Assembly: GCA_938016235.1 (NCBI GenBank)
Contig: CALLPU010000250.1
Coordinates: 1-13,284, forward strand
Direction of reading: 5' to 3'
From: an uncultured Granulosicoccus sp.
Lineage (GTDB): Bacteria > Pseudomonadota > Gammaproteobacteria > Granulosicoccales > Granulosicoccaceae
DNA length: 13,284 nucleotides
Shown: one piece after another, positions 1 through 6,362 of the stretch
How the letters are laid out: each line of letters begins with the position of its first letter
How positions within the stretch are numbered: position 1 is the stretch's first letter
Notes under the pieces: model-generated
The model's input: only the letters and a program-made list of their open reading frames with translations
What the model was told of the DNA's origin: nothing
Databases searched by the model: none
Translations under genes and position numbers: made by a program

Positions 1-1287
1 GCCACACGTGTCTATAACCATAACTTCAAGCTTGACCCCATTGTGCGCAGCCTGCTGGACACCGATGTTTACAAGCTGTTGATGCTGCAAACTATCTGGA
101 AAGAAAGACCCAATGTGCCAGTGACGTTTTCGTTAATCAACCGCACCCATACGGTGAAGCTGGCAGAAGAGCTTGACGAACAAGAATTACGCGCCCAGCT
201 GGATCACGCGCGCTCCATCAGGATCAGCAAGAAGGAGCTGATCTGGTTAACCGGTAATACGTTTTATGGTCGCGAACGATTGTTCACCAAAGAATTTCTG
301 GAGTGGTTGCGTCACTACCAGTTACCGGAGTACCGGTTAAGAACTGAAAACGGTCAATACAAGATTGATATTGAAGGTGACTGGGCGGACGTGACACTGT
401 GGGAGATCCCCATGCTCTCCATCATCAGCGAACTTCGATCCAGAGCTGCCACTCACGGAGTGGGCCGATTCGAACTGGACGTGTTGTACGCTCGCGCAAA
501 AGCCAAGCTGTGGGAAAAGGTACTCAGGCTCAATCAGCTACCCGAGTTGAAAATTGCGGATTTTGGTACTCGCAGGCGTCACAGCTTCTTGTGGCAACGC
601 TGGTGCATTGCGGCCATGAAGGAAGGGCTCGGTGACAAGTTCATCGGTACCAGTAATGTACTGATGGCCATGAACCTCGACCTCGACGCTATCGGTACCA
701 ACGCGCACGAGCTACCCATGGTGGAAGCAGCCCTGGCAGAGGGCGATGATGACATCAGGCAATCCCCTTATCGGGTATTAAAGCACTGGAGTCGTACCTA
801 CGACGGAAACCTGCTGATTGTATTACCCGACACCTATGGCACCAGTGCGTTCCTGGAGAAAGCCCCCGATTGGGTGGCTGAATGGAGTGGCTTTCGGATT
901 GACTCCAAAGAGCCTCTGGCTGGCGGAGAAGAACTGATCCAGTGGTGGCAGGAACGAGGACAGGATCCTGCTGAGAAATTGCTGATCTTCTCGGATGGAT
1001 TAACGGTCGACAAAATCGTGGAGGTGTATAACCGTTTTAATGGTCGTGTGCGTTTGAGCTTCGGTTGGGGAACCCATCTAACCAACGATTTCAGCGACTG
1101 CGCAACCGAATATAACCAGCAACTCAAGGCCATATCCCTGGTATGCAAGGTCACACACGCAAATGGCAAACCCACGGTCAAGCTGTCTGACAACTTTGAC
1201 AAGGCCACCGGACCCGTACAGGAAATTGCACGGTATCGAGCAATTTTCGGCGAGCAAAACATGCAGCAGCAAGACGTGGTGGTGTAG
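1..1287 (+). CDS. pncB: Nicotinate phosphoribosyltransferase (5' end cut by window)
   Basis: This enzyme converts nicotinate and PRPP to nicotinate mononucleotide in the cytoplasm, the entry step of NAD salvage (Preiss-Handler route). The frame is open from base 1: the codons before the GTG at 43 encode RVYNHNFKLDPIV, which runs into SLLDTDVYK, the conserved PncB N-terminus. The GTG at 43 is therefore internal, and the true start lies just left of the window, probably fewer than ten codons away. Visible family marks are DFGTRRR (about nt 559-579), GTSN, the GTNAHE motif (about nt 694-711) whose His is the one phosphorylated during ATP-coupled turnover in this family, and FSDGL followed by LSFGWGTHLTND. 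The 428 visible residues match the usual length of roughly 400-435. The wording RVYNH..KLDPIV and FRIDSKEP resembles alphaproteobacterial PncB more than the E. coli form. It converges on the membrane-protein gene, with a structured spacer between them. Identification is secure. Confidence 0.95.
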   Translation, partial: ATRVYNHNFKLDPIVRSLLDTDVYKLLMLQTIWKERPNVPVTFSLINRTHTVKLAEELDEQELRAQLDHARSIRISKKELIWLTGNTFYGRERLFTKEFLEWLRHYQLPEYRLRTENGQYKIDIEGDWADVTLWEIPMLSIISELRSRAATHGVGRFELDVLYARAKAKLWEKVLRLNQLPELKIADFGTRRRHSFLWQRWCIAAMKEGLGDKFIGTSNVLMAMNLDLDAIGTNAHELPMVEAALAEGDDDIRQSPYRVLKHWSRTYDGNLLIVLPDTYGTSAFLEKAPDWVAEWSGFRIDSKEPLAGGEELIQWWQERGQDPAEKLLIFSDGLTVDKIVEVYNRFNGRVRLSFGWGTHLTNDFSDCATEYNQQLKAISLVCKVTHANGKPTVKLSDNFDKATGPVQEIARYRAIFGEQNMQQQDVVV

Positions 1288-1309
1288 AGCCCGGGGATGT
1301 CGTGTGAAC

Positions 1310-1372
1310 GTAGTTGACACGCAGCATCAGGGGAATCGCTGTTTGTGAGCGATTTATGTTGCGTTCTACTAC
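1310..1372. terminator. Extended interrupted palindrome between convergent genes, likely bidirectional terminator
   Basis: Three nested stems share one centre. The inner stem is AATCGCT (1334-1340) with AGCGATT (1348-1354) around a 7-nt loop. The middle stem is ACGCAGCAT (1319-1327) with ATGTTGCGT (1356-1364), 9 bp including one G-U pair. The outer stem is GTAGT (1310-1314) with ACTAC (1368-1372). It fills most of the 89-nt gap between the convergent pncB and membrane-protein genes, where a shared terminator is expected. No clear T tract follows on either strand, so Rho-independent action is uncertain and a transcript-end stabiliser is an alternative. Confidence 0.5.
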
Positions 1373-1376
1373 AACA

Positions 1377-2219
1377 CTAACCCGTCCGCGTCAGTCGGCG
1401 TATCAATCCCAGCATGACAAACAGAAATATCAGCGGAAACACGAGCGTTTGCATGAGAAATACCACCACCAGGCTGATCGTGTTTTCACTGATGGACTCT
1501 GCCGCTTGCCGATACTCATCAAGCCGCCGGTCTATATCCACTTTGGCTAATGCCTGGCTGTAGATAGCCCGCGCCCGATCCAGCAGTGTCGATGGCTCCT
1601 CCTGCCGTTCGGCCATCACTTCATCATTGATGTTTCCAATAGCACGCTGTGCCTGCTCCAGAGAAGCAGATGCTGTGATGTAATCGGCTTCAAGAAACGT
1701 GCGATATACCCAGTCATTGGCGATGCTCACCGCGGGCATCATGAACCTCAAGATCAACACGAAAAGAAACAGGCGCTGCACGACCGGTCGAATACCGTGA
1801 AGCCTCTGTACCAGCACAGTAGCCACCAGCAACGCTCCAAACACCGACAGCCCAATCAACAAGCCCTTCCAGGCGCTCATGGACAACAGCACTTTCTGAA
1901 CGCCCAGTGAGCTGCTGGCAAGCATCATGATCCAGGAGAACCGTTCCACCAGATCGTTAACCGGATCCAGTATCTGGCCGGGTGTGAAATTGACGCCGAC
2001 ACCTGCCGGCTGGATAGCAACCTCGGTTCCCTGCGCAACAGAAATAACCCCGTTGAGACCGCGCGCCAGGGCATAGCCGACCAAGGCGCGTTTGAAGGCG
2101 TTATCAACGTGCGACTGACCGACAGTATCCGTGACCGGCAGCAGCGCCAGCAGAACGGCCACAACAGTTGCCAGGATGACGAGCGCAGAACGCCCGGTAA
2201 GTGACCGAAACGGACTCAT
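1377..2219 (-). CDS. Conserved multi-pass inner-membrane protein, unknown function
   Basis: Starting at the ATG at 2219 the product has 280 residues. A TTG four codons upstream (2231) could also serve, and a TGA lies a few codons beyond it in frame; neither start has a good ribosome-binding site. Hydrophobic segments lie at about 12-29, 95-113, 117-137, 149-166 and 248-273. A soluble section (about 30-94) after the first membrane segment contains ARGLNGVISVAQGTEVAIQP and VNFTPGQILDPVNDLVERFS. This looks like a strongly conserved core that I recall from unnamed gammaproteobacterial membrane proteins, but I cannot attach a domain name to it. A charged, helix-rich section (about 175-245) precedes the last membrane segment. 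The gene lies 100 nt downstream of the aminotransferase on the same strand, but a strong hairpin lies between them, so co-transcription is doubtful. Function is not assigned. Confidence 0.8.
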   Translation of the reverse strand: MSPFRSLTGRSALVILATVVAVLLALLPVTDTVGQSHVDNAFKRALVGYALARGLNGVISVAQGTEVAIQPAGVGVNFTPGQILDPVNDLVERFSWIMMLASSSLGVQKVLLSMSAWKGLLIGLSVFGALLVATVLVQRLHGIRPVVQRLFLFVLILRFMMPAVSIANDWVYRTFLEADYITASASLEQAQRAIGNINDEVMAERQEEPSTLLDRARAIYSQALAKVDIDRRLDEYRQAAESISENTISLVVVFLMQTLVFPLIFLFVMLGLIRRLTRTG

Positions 2220-2273
2220 ACCGCTGTACAACCAGCTTGCTCAAGGCATAACACGCCATGAACAGAGACAATG

Positions 2274-2307
2274 CAATGACTCGTCGACGTTGTCATTGGA
2301 CGAGTCA
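2274..2307 (-). terminator. Two overlapping inverted repeats downstream of the aminotransferase gene
   Basis: TGACTCGTC (2277-2285) and GACGAGTCA (2299-2307) form a perfect 9-bp stem with a 13-nt loop. CAATGAC (2274-2280) and GTCATTG (2292-2298) form a competing perfect 7-bp stem centred near GTCGAC. The element lies 13 nt past the aminotransferase stop codon, so a transcription terminator on the minus strand is the simplest reading. The bases after the stem on that strand (ATTGCATTGT) are only weakly T-rich. A regulatory site or attenuator for the following membrane-protein gene is possible. Confidence 0.45.
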
Positions 2308-2319
2308 CACTCAGCCGGT

Positions 2320-3471
2320 TCAGGCAGTCGCCCGCACCGTACTGCCACGTACCTGTTCAAGACATTGCGCAAACCGTAATACGGCAGCATCCACATCCTT
2401 CAGCTTGTCCAGACCAAACAGGCCAATGCGGAACGTCTTGAAACCTTCAGGCTCACCAATCTGCAATGGCACACCAGCCGCTATCTGCATACCGGCGGCC
2501 GCAAAGGCGCGACCCGAATGAATGTCGTCATTATCCGTGTAGTACACCAGTACGCCCGGTGCGTGAAACCCATCAGCAGCCACACTGGTAAAACCGGCTT
2601 CATCGAGTAACTGTCGGATACGTGCACCCAGTTCTGCCTGCTGCTGTTTTGCGGCGGCAAAACCATGCTGCGCAATCTCGTTCATGACATCACGAAACAC
2701 AATCAGGCCATCCGTTGGCATCGTGGCATGATAGGCGTGCTTGCCATCAAGATAAGCCTCCATGATCTGCGACCATTTTTTCAGATCAATGGCAAAGCTG
2801 TTGCTGGTTGTGCCCTGCATAACCTGATAGGCGTGTTCGCTCAACATCACAACTCCAGCGCAAGGTGTTCCACTCCAGCCCTTTTGTGGCGCCGTGACCA
2901 GAACATCAACACCGGTGGCCTGCATGTCAATCCAGGCCGTGCCTGATGCCACGCAATCGAGCACAAAGATACCGCCGTAGGCATGCACCGCATCAGCAAC
3001 CGCTTTCAGGTAGCTATCAGGGAGCATCATGCCGGCGGAGGTTTCTACATGCGGGGCGCACACGACATCGGGCTTTTTGTCGGCTATCAGCGCCACCACA
3101 TCGTCCACAGCAACAGGAGCGTAGGCCGCGCCAGCAGCGGCGGACACCGGCTGCGCACACAACACTTCGTGCTCGGACGGTATGCTGCCCATATCGAAAA
3201 TCTGTGACCAGCGAAAACTGAACCAGCCATTTCTGATAACGGTGCAGCGCTTCTGCAAACAGAACTGGCGGGCGACCGCCTCCATGCCATAACTGCCACT
3301 ACCCGGCACGATAACGGCGCGGTGCGCACTGTAAACATCCGTCAGTGTTGCGTGTATGTCGCGCATGGTCTGCTGAAACTGCGCAGACATGTGATTCACG
3401 GAACGGTCTGTATAGACCACTGAATACTCGAGCAACCCATCCGGATCAACTGAGTCGAGTAATCCTGCCAT
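2320..3471 (-). CDS. Class V PLP-dependent aminotransferase (alanine/serine-glyoxylate aminotransferase-like)
   Basis: A 383-residue fold-type I PLP enzyme. Visible marks are VPGSGSYGMEA (55-65, small-residue phosphate-binding loop), RNGWFSFRW (80-88), HVETS (141-145), LDCVAS with Asp172 as the likely pyridine-nitrogen ligand, and TAPQKGWSGTP with Lys197 as the likely Schiff-base lysine. The layout is that of small class V aminotransferases such as alanine- or serine-glyoxylate aminotransferase. The N-terminus (DPDGLLEYSVVYTDRSVNH) belongs to a subgroup whose amino donor I cannot name. The ATG at 3471 is supported by AAGGGA ten nucleotides upstream, the best ribosome-binding site in the window. 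The nitroreductase lies 206 nt upstream on the same strand. Family is secure, substrate is not. Confidence 0.88.
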   Translation of the reverse strand: MAGLLDSVDPDGLLEYSVVYTDRSVNHMSAQFQQTMRDIHATLTDVYSAHRAVIVPGSGSYGMEAVARQFCLQKRCTVIRNGWFSFRWSQIFDMGSIPSEHEVLCAQPVSAAAGAAYAPVAVDDVVALIADKKPDVVCAPHVETSAGMMLPDSYLKAVADAVHAYGGIFVLDCVASGTAWIDMQATGVDVLVTAPQKGWSGTPCAGVVMLSEHAYQVMQGTTSNSFAIDLKKWSQIMEAYLDGKHAYHATMPTDGLIVFRDVMNEIAQHGFAAAKQQQAELGARIRQLLDEAGFTSVAADGFHAPGVLVYYTDNDDIHSGRAFAAAGMQIAAGVPLQIGEPEGFKTFRIGLFGLDKLKDVDAAVLRFAQCLEQVRGSTVRATA

Positions 3472-3545
3472 GATGTGATATTCCCTTCAGAGTGAGCCCG
3501 TAACGATACCACCTGTTGGCGCTTTGCCGGTATACACGTTGAGCC

Positions 3546-3574
3546 ACGTAACTTGACATGATCTCAAGTGACAA
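3546..3574 (-). promoter_or_regulatory. Possible promoter/operator upstream of the aminotransferase gene
   Basis: A perfect 6-bp inverted repeat, ACTTGA (3551-3556) and TCAAGT (3564-3569) with 7 nt between, lies about 80-100 nt upstream of the aminotransferase start. On the minus strand it sits between a -35-like TTGTCA (3569-3574) and a weak -10-like TTACGT (3546-3551), 17 nt apart. An operator within a promoter spacer is plausible, but the -10 match is poor. The rest of the 206-nt gap (3472-3677) shows no credible gene. Confidence 0.25.
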
Positions 3575-3677
3575 CCTCGTCTCCAATGGCCGGTGTCGCT
3601 GTAATGAGCGCACGTGTCGGTGTAGGGCAGACATCCGCATGGCCCGCACGGCAGACCCTGACAGCGCCATCAAGCCA

Positions 3678-4376
3678 CTAGTCCAGGAAATCGACATGTT
3701 CCTCAACAGCAACACGCTCCGTGACCAGCGTATTTTCGATAGCGTCAGGATCTGCGTAACCCAGCGCCATACCACACACGACGATCTCTTCAGGCTGAAT
3801 CGGTAACACCTTCCGAACGACTTCATGATAGTCGGCCCATGCGGCTTGTGGACACGTGTGCAGACCCTGTTCCCGCGCCAGTAACATGATGTTCTGCATG
3901 AACATCCCGTAGTCGAGCCAGCTACCCGTCGCCAAATCGCGGTGCAGTGTAAAAATCAGACCGACCGGCGCATCAAAAAAGACGTAGTTACGCCGATGTT
4001 GTGCATGCGTGCGCTCCCGATCTCCCTTTTTGATATCCAACAGACCGTAAAGACTCCACCCCACTTGCCGGCGTCGGGACAGGTAGGGCTCGAACCAGCG
4101 TTCCGGGTAGTATCGAACCTCGCTGTCATAACCGGGTGATTGCTCATCGAAAGCAGTACAGCAGGCGTCGCACAGCTGCTGTCGGGTGTTGCCCGTGACC
4201 ACATACGTTTTCCAGGGTTGCATGTTGGTGCCACTGGGCGCCCGAGATGCCTTTTGCAACATCGAGGCGATGGTGTCTCGCGGCACATCTGATGCAAGGA
4301 ACGCCCTCAATGAGCGACGAGTATCCACAGCGTCTGAAACGCTGGAAGACGAGTCATAACTGATGTGCTGGGTCAT
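3678..4376 (-). CDS. Nitroreductase-family FMN oxidoreductase
   Basis: A 232-residue protein from the ATG at 4376; an in-frame TTG at 4382 is a weaker alternative and no clear Shine-Dalgarno precedes either. It has the standard nitroreductase arrangement: TRRSLRAF near the N-terminus (the Arg pair contacts FMN phosphate in the family), RAPSGTNMQPWKTYVVTG at about 45-62, a central dimer region ending in SWLDYGMFMQNIMLLAREQGL, and VVCGMALGYADPDA near the C-terminus, where the flavin-binding GxxxG-like turn usually lies. Members are homodimers that use NAD(P)H to reduce nitro compounds, quinones or enones, and the physiological substrate is usually unknown. It is transcribed divergently from the HAD gene across a 94-nt gap and may be co-regulated with it. 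Confidence 0.9.
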   Translation of the reverse strand: MTQHISYDSSSSVSDAVDTRRSLRAFLASDVPRDTIASMLQKASRAPSGTNMQPWKTYVVTGNTRQQLCDACCTAFDEQSPGYDSEVRYYPERWFEPYLSRRRQVGWSLYGLLDIKKGDRERTHAQHRRNYVFFDAPVGLIFTLHRDLATGSWLDYGMFMQNIMLLAREQGLHTCPQAAWADYHEVVRKVLPIQPEEIVVCGMALGYADPDAIENTLVTERVAVEEHVDFLD

Positions 4377-4470
4377 GATCAATAAATATTACGTTGCGAA
4401 GATTACCTTGAATACGCTCAAGTATGCTTAAGTGAGGGAAGAGACACTTGCACCTGCTAACGGTACCATT
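4377..4470. promoter_or_regulatory. Divergent promoter region between nitroreductase and HAD genes
   Basis: This 94-nt gap must hold the start signals for both divergent genes. It has an AT-rich segment (about 4381-4390), an inverted repeat CTTGA (4407-4411) / TCAAG (4418-4422) with 6 nt between, and a -10-like TATGCT (4423-4428) followed by the palindrome CTTAAG. I cannot place a convincing -35 box. The CTTGA/TCAAG half-sites match those upstream of the aminotransferase gene at 3551-3569, hinting at a shared regulator, though five-base half-sites could coincide by chance. Confidence 0.35.
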
Positions 4471-5133
4471 ATGAACATCACCGCCGCTGTTTTTGACATG
4501 GATGGCTTGTTGATCGATAGCGAGCGCATTGCCTTGCGCGTATTCCAGGAAATCTGCGACCACTACTCGCTAGGCGAGCAATTCAATCTTTATCTGCAAG
4601 TGCTGGGGACCAACAATGTCACCACCCGGCAGGTTCTCAGTGATGCACTGCCAGCCGCCATTAACCCAGACACCTTCATGTCGCGATGGCTGGATCGTTA
4701 CACTGAGGAGACCAGCAAACCAGTCCCTTTGATGAAGGGCGTTATCCCGCTGCTGGATTTTCTGGATTCGTGCAATATTCCCAAGGCCGTCGCTACCTCG
4801 ACAGACACCGATCGTGCATTGGAAAAACTGGAAAAAACCGGCATCCTGAATCGCTTTTCTACCGTAACCGGCGGAGATCAGGTGAGTCGCGGCAAGCCGG
4901 CTCCTGATATTTACCTGAAATCTGCTGCATCAATCAGCGCCGATCCGGCCACGTGCATGGCGCTGGAAGATTCCCCCAACGGGGTGAAAGCAGCGCTGGG
5001 CGCCGGGATGCACACCATACAGATACCGGAGCTCGTTGAGCCAGATGAACAGCTTCTGGCGATGGGTCACATCGTACTGACCGACCTGCATGCCGTGATT
5101 GACCATCTGACACGGTTCAGACGCACCGCGTAG
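4471..5133 (+). CDS. HAD-superfamily hydrolase (phosphatase/phosphomutase, beta-PGM-like subfamily)
   Basis: From the ATG at 4471 the protein has 220 residues. A GTG at 4432 would add 13 residues, but HAD proteins of this group start right before the first motif, as here with MNITAAVFDMDG. All four HAD motifs are present: FDMDGLLIDSE with nucleophile Asp9 and acid/base Asp11, ATST at about 108-111, Lys142 in GKPAPDIY, and ALEDSPNG with Glu166/Asp167 for Mg2+. The helical cap between motifs I and II (about 20-85) makes it a C1-cap enzyme, as in phosphoglycolate phosphatase, sugar-phosphatases and beta-phosphoglucomutase. The substrate is probably a small phosphorylated metabolite. A 173-nt gap separates it from denD, so a functional link to the sugar-acid genes is unproven. 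Confidence 0.9.
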   Translation: MNITAAVFDMDGLLIDSERIALRVFQEICDHYSLGEQFNLYLQVLGTNNVTTRQVLSDALPAAINPDTFMSRWLDRYTEETSKPVPLMKGVIPLLDFLDSCNIPKAVATSTDTDRALEKLEKTGILNRFSTVTGGDQVSRGKPAPDIYLKSAASISADPATCMALEDSPNGVKAALGAGMHTIQIPELVEPDEQLLAMGHIVLTDLHAVIDHLTRFRRTA

Positions 5134-5253
5134 AAATCGACGCCATGCCCGTCAAGTTTCAAGTTGGGTTCGCTGCCAAGACGGTACAGCTGAATTGACG
5201 GCCACCCGGCTCTGACGTCAACCAACCGTCTCCCGCATTTTAAGCAGTGTTCA

Positions 5254-5287
5254 TAGTATTCTGTGGTTCCGCGATCACATGTGATCG
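5254..5287 (+). promoter_or_regulatory. Perfect 16-bp palindrome (operator-like) with -10-like hexamer upstream of denD
   Basis: CGATCACATGTGATCG at 5272-5287 is a perfect palindrome ending 19 nt before the denD start codon. A -10-like TAGTAT (5254-5259) lies 12 nt upstream, so the palindrome would fall over or just past the transcription start, the usual place for a repressor site. It is not a CRP site, because the TGTGA/TCACA half-sites are inverted and touching. A GntR- or LacI-type regulator of a catabolic operon is a reasonable guess, but no regulator gene is in view and no good -35 box is visible. Confidence 0.5.
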
Positions 5288-5306
5288 GATTCCCGCAACC
5301 TAACCC

Positions 5307-6305
5307 ATGAACACACTGATAGTCGGTGCTGCCGGCATGATTGGTCAGAAACTGGCCAATCGCCTCACAGCCGATGGCCGAATTGGCGAGCAAACGCTCA
5401 CCGCGCTGGTACTGGCTGACGTCATCAAACCGCCTGAACCCACGCCGGCCAACACGCTCGACACTACGTGTACAGCCTGCGATCTGACTCAATCTGGTAT
5501 CGCTGAACAACTGGTTGCCTCTGAACCGCACCTCATATTTCACCTGGCGGCCATCGTCTCGGGCGAGGCGGAAGCGAACTTCGAAAAGGGCTATGAGATC
5601 AATCTGGATGGCACCCGCGCCCTGCTGGAGGCTATCCGAGCGCGCCATGAGGCAACCGGCTACAAACCGACCGTGATCTTCACCTCATCGATCGCCGTTT
5701 ACGGTGCGCCGTTTCCGCCGGTAATCGACGATGAATTTCACCTGACCCCGCTCACCAGCTACGGCACTCAAAAAGCCATCTGCGAATTACTACTCGCGGA
5801 TTACAACCGACGCGGTATCGTTAATGGTATTGGACTACGCCTGCCCACCATCTGCATACGCCCCGGCAAACCAAACAAGGCTGCCTCCGGTTTTTTCTCC
5901 AACATCCTGCGTGAACCCATTAACGGTCAAACCGCAGTATTGCCGGTTGATGACACCGTGCGCCATTGGTTTGCCAGCCCGAGAGCCGCCATCAACTTTC
6001 TGATCCATGCCGCAGGTTTACCGCGTAACACGGTGGGGCCCCGGTGCAATATGAACCTGCCGGGATTATCAGTCACGGTGGCACAACAGCTGCAGTCGCT
6101 GGAACGAGTCGTGGGATCAGATGCCTTGAAGCTTGTCCGACACCAACCCGATGACTCTATCCGGGCTATCGTCTGCAACTGGCCTGAGTCGTTTAATGCA
6201 CAGCGCGCAGAAGCGTTGGGCTTCATTGCTGAACGCAGCTTCGATGACATCATTCGCGTCTATCTCGAAGATGATCTGGTGCGGTCCGACCAACAAACTA
6301 AATGA
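5307..6305 (+). CDS. denD: D-erythronate dehydrogenase (NAD-dependent epimerase/dehydratase family)
   Basis: A 332-residue extended short-chain dehydrogenase. The Rossmann motif GAAGMIG is at 7-13, an acidic residue ends the second strand (LADV, Asp38), and the catalytic triad is in TSSIAVYG (about 126-133) with Tyr152 and Lys156 in SYGTQK. The stretch HLAAIVSGEAEANFEKGYEI and the later DDTVRHWFASPRAAINFL and MNLPGLSVTV are typical of DenD, the enzyme that oxidises C2 of D-erythronate at the head of a tetronate pathway. Partners of that pathway (four-carbon acid kinase, aldolase, isomerase) are not in the window, so the true substrate may be a related sugar acid. No Shine-Dalgarno precedes the ATG, but the start fits the family N-terminus exactly. 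The CrtI-like gene follows after 57 nt. Confidence 0.85.
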   Translation: MNTLIVGAAGMIGQKLANRLTADGRIGEQTLTALVLADVIKPPEPTPANTLDTTCTACDLTQSGIAEQLVASEPHLIFHLAAIVSGEAEANFEKGYEINLDGTRALLEAIRARHEATGYKPTVIFTSSIAVYGAPFPPVIDDEFHLTPLTSYGTQKAICELLLADYNRRGIVNGIGLRLPTICIRPGKPNKAASGFFSNILREPINGQTAVLPVDDTVRHWFASPRAAINFLIHAAGLPRNTVGPRCNMNLPGLSVTVAQQLQSLERVVGSDALKLVRHQPDDSIRAIVCNWPESFNAQRAEALGFIAERSFDDIIRVYLEDDLVRSDQQTK

Positions 6306-6330
6306 ACAACGACCACCGGTACGTCATTTA
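6299..6330 (+). repeat. Inverted repeat spanning the denD stop codon
   Basis: TAAATGA (6299-6305), which contains the denD stop codon, and TCATTTA (6324-6330) form a perfect 7-bp stem with an 18-nt loop. It is AT-rich with no T tract, so a true terminator is unlikely. It could modulate mRNA end stability or translation of the next gene, or be chance. Confidence 0.3.
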
Positions 6331-6362
6331 TTGGGTGATGATCTACCCTGAATACCGCGACC

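Noticed and set aside
834..1262. 142-codon minus-strand frame inside pncB
   Set aside because: Antisense to a well-conserved enzyme, with no independent signal.
3446..3826. Minus-strand frame of 126 codons across the aminotransferase-nitroreductase gap
   Set aside because: It overlaps the ends of both genes in another frame and its composition (Arg, Ser and Trp rich) is that of a shadow.
5272..5287. CRP-binding site interpretation of the palindrome
   Set aside because: CRP sites are TGTGA-N6-TCACA; here the half-sites occur in the opposite order with no spacer.
5067..5648. 193-codon minus-strand frame covering the gap before denD
   Set aside because: It overlaps the HAD gene end and the denD N-terminus antisense, has no ribosome-binding site, and the denD reading is unambiguous.
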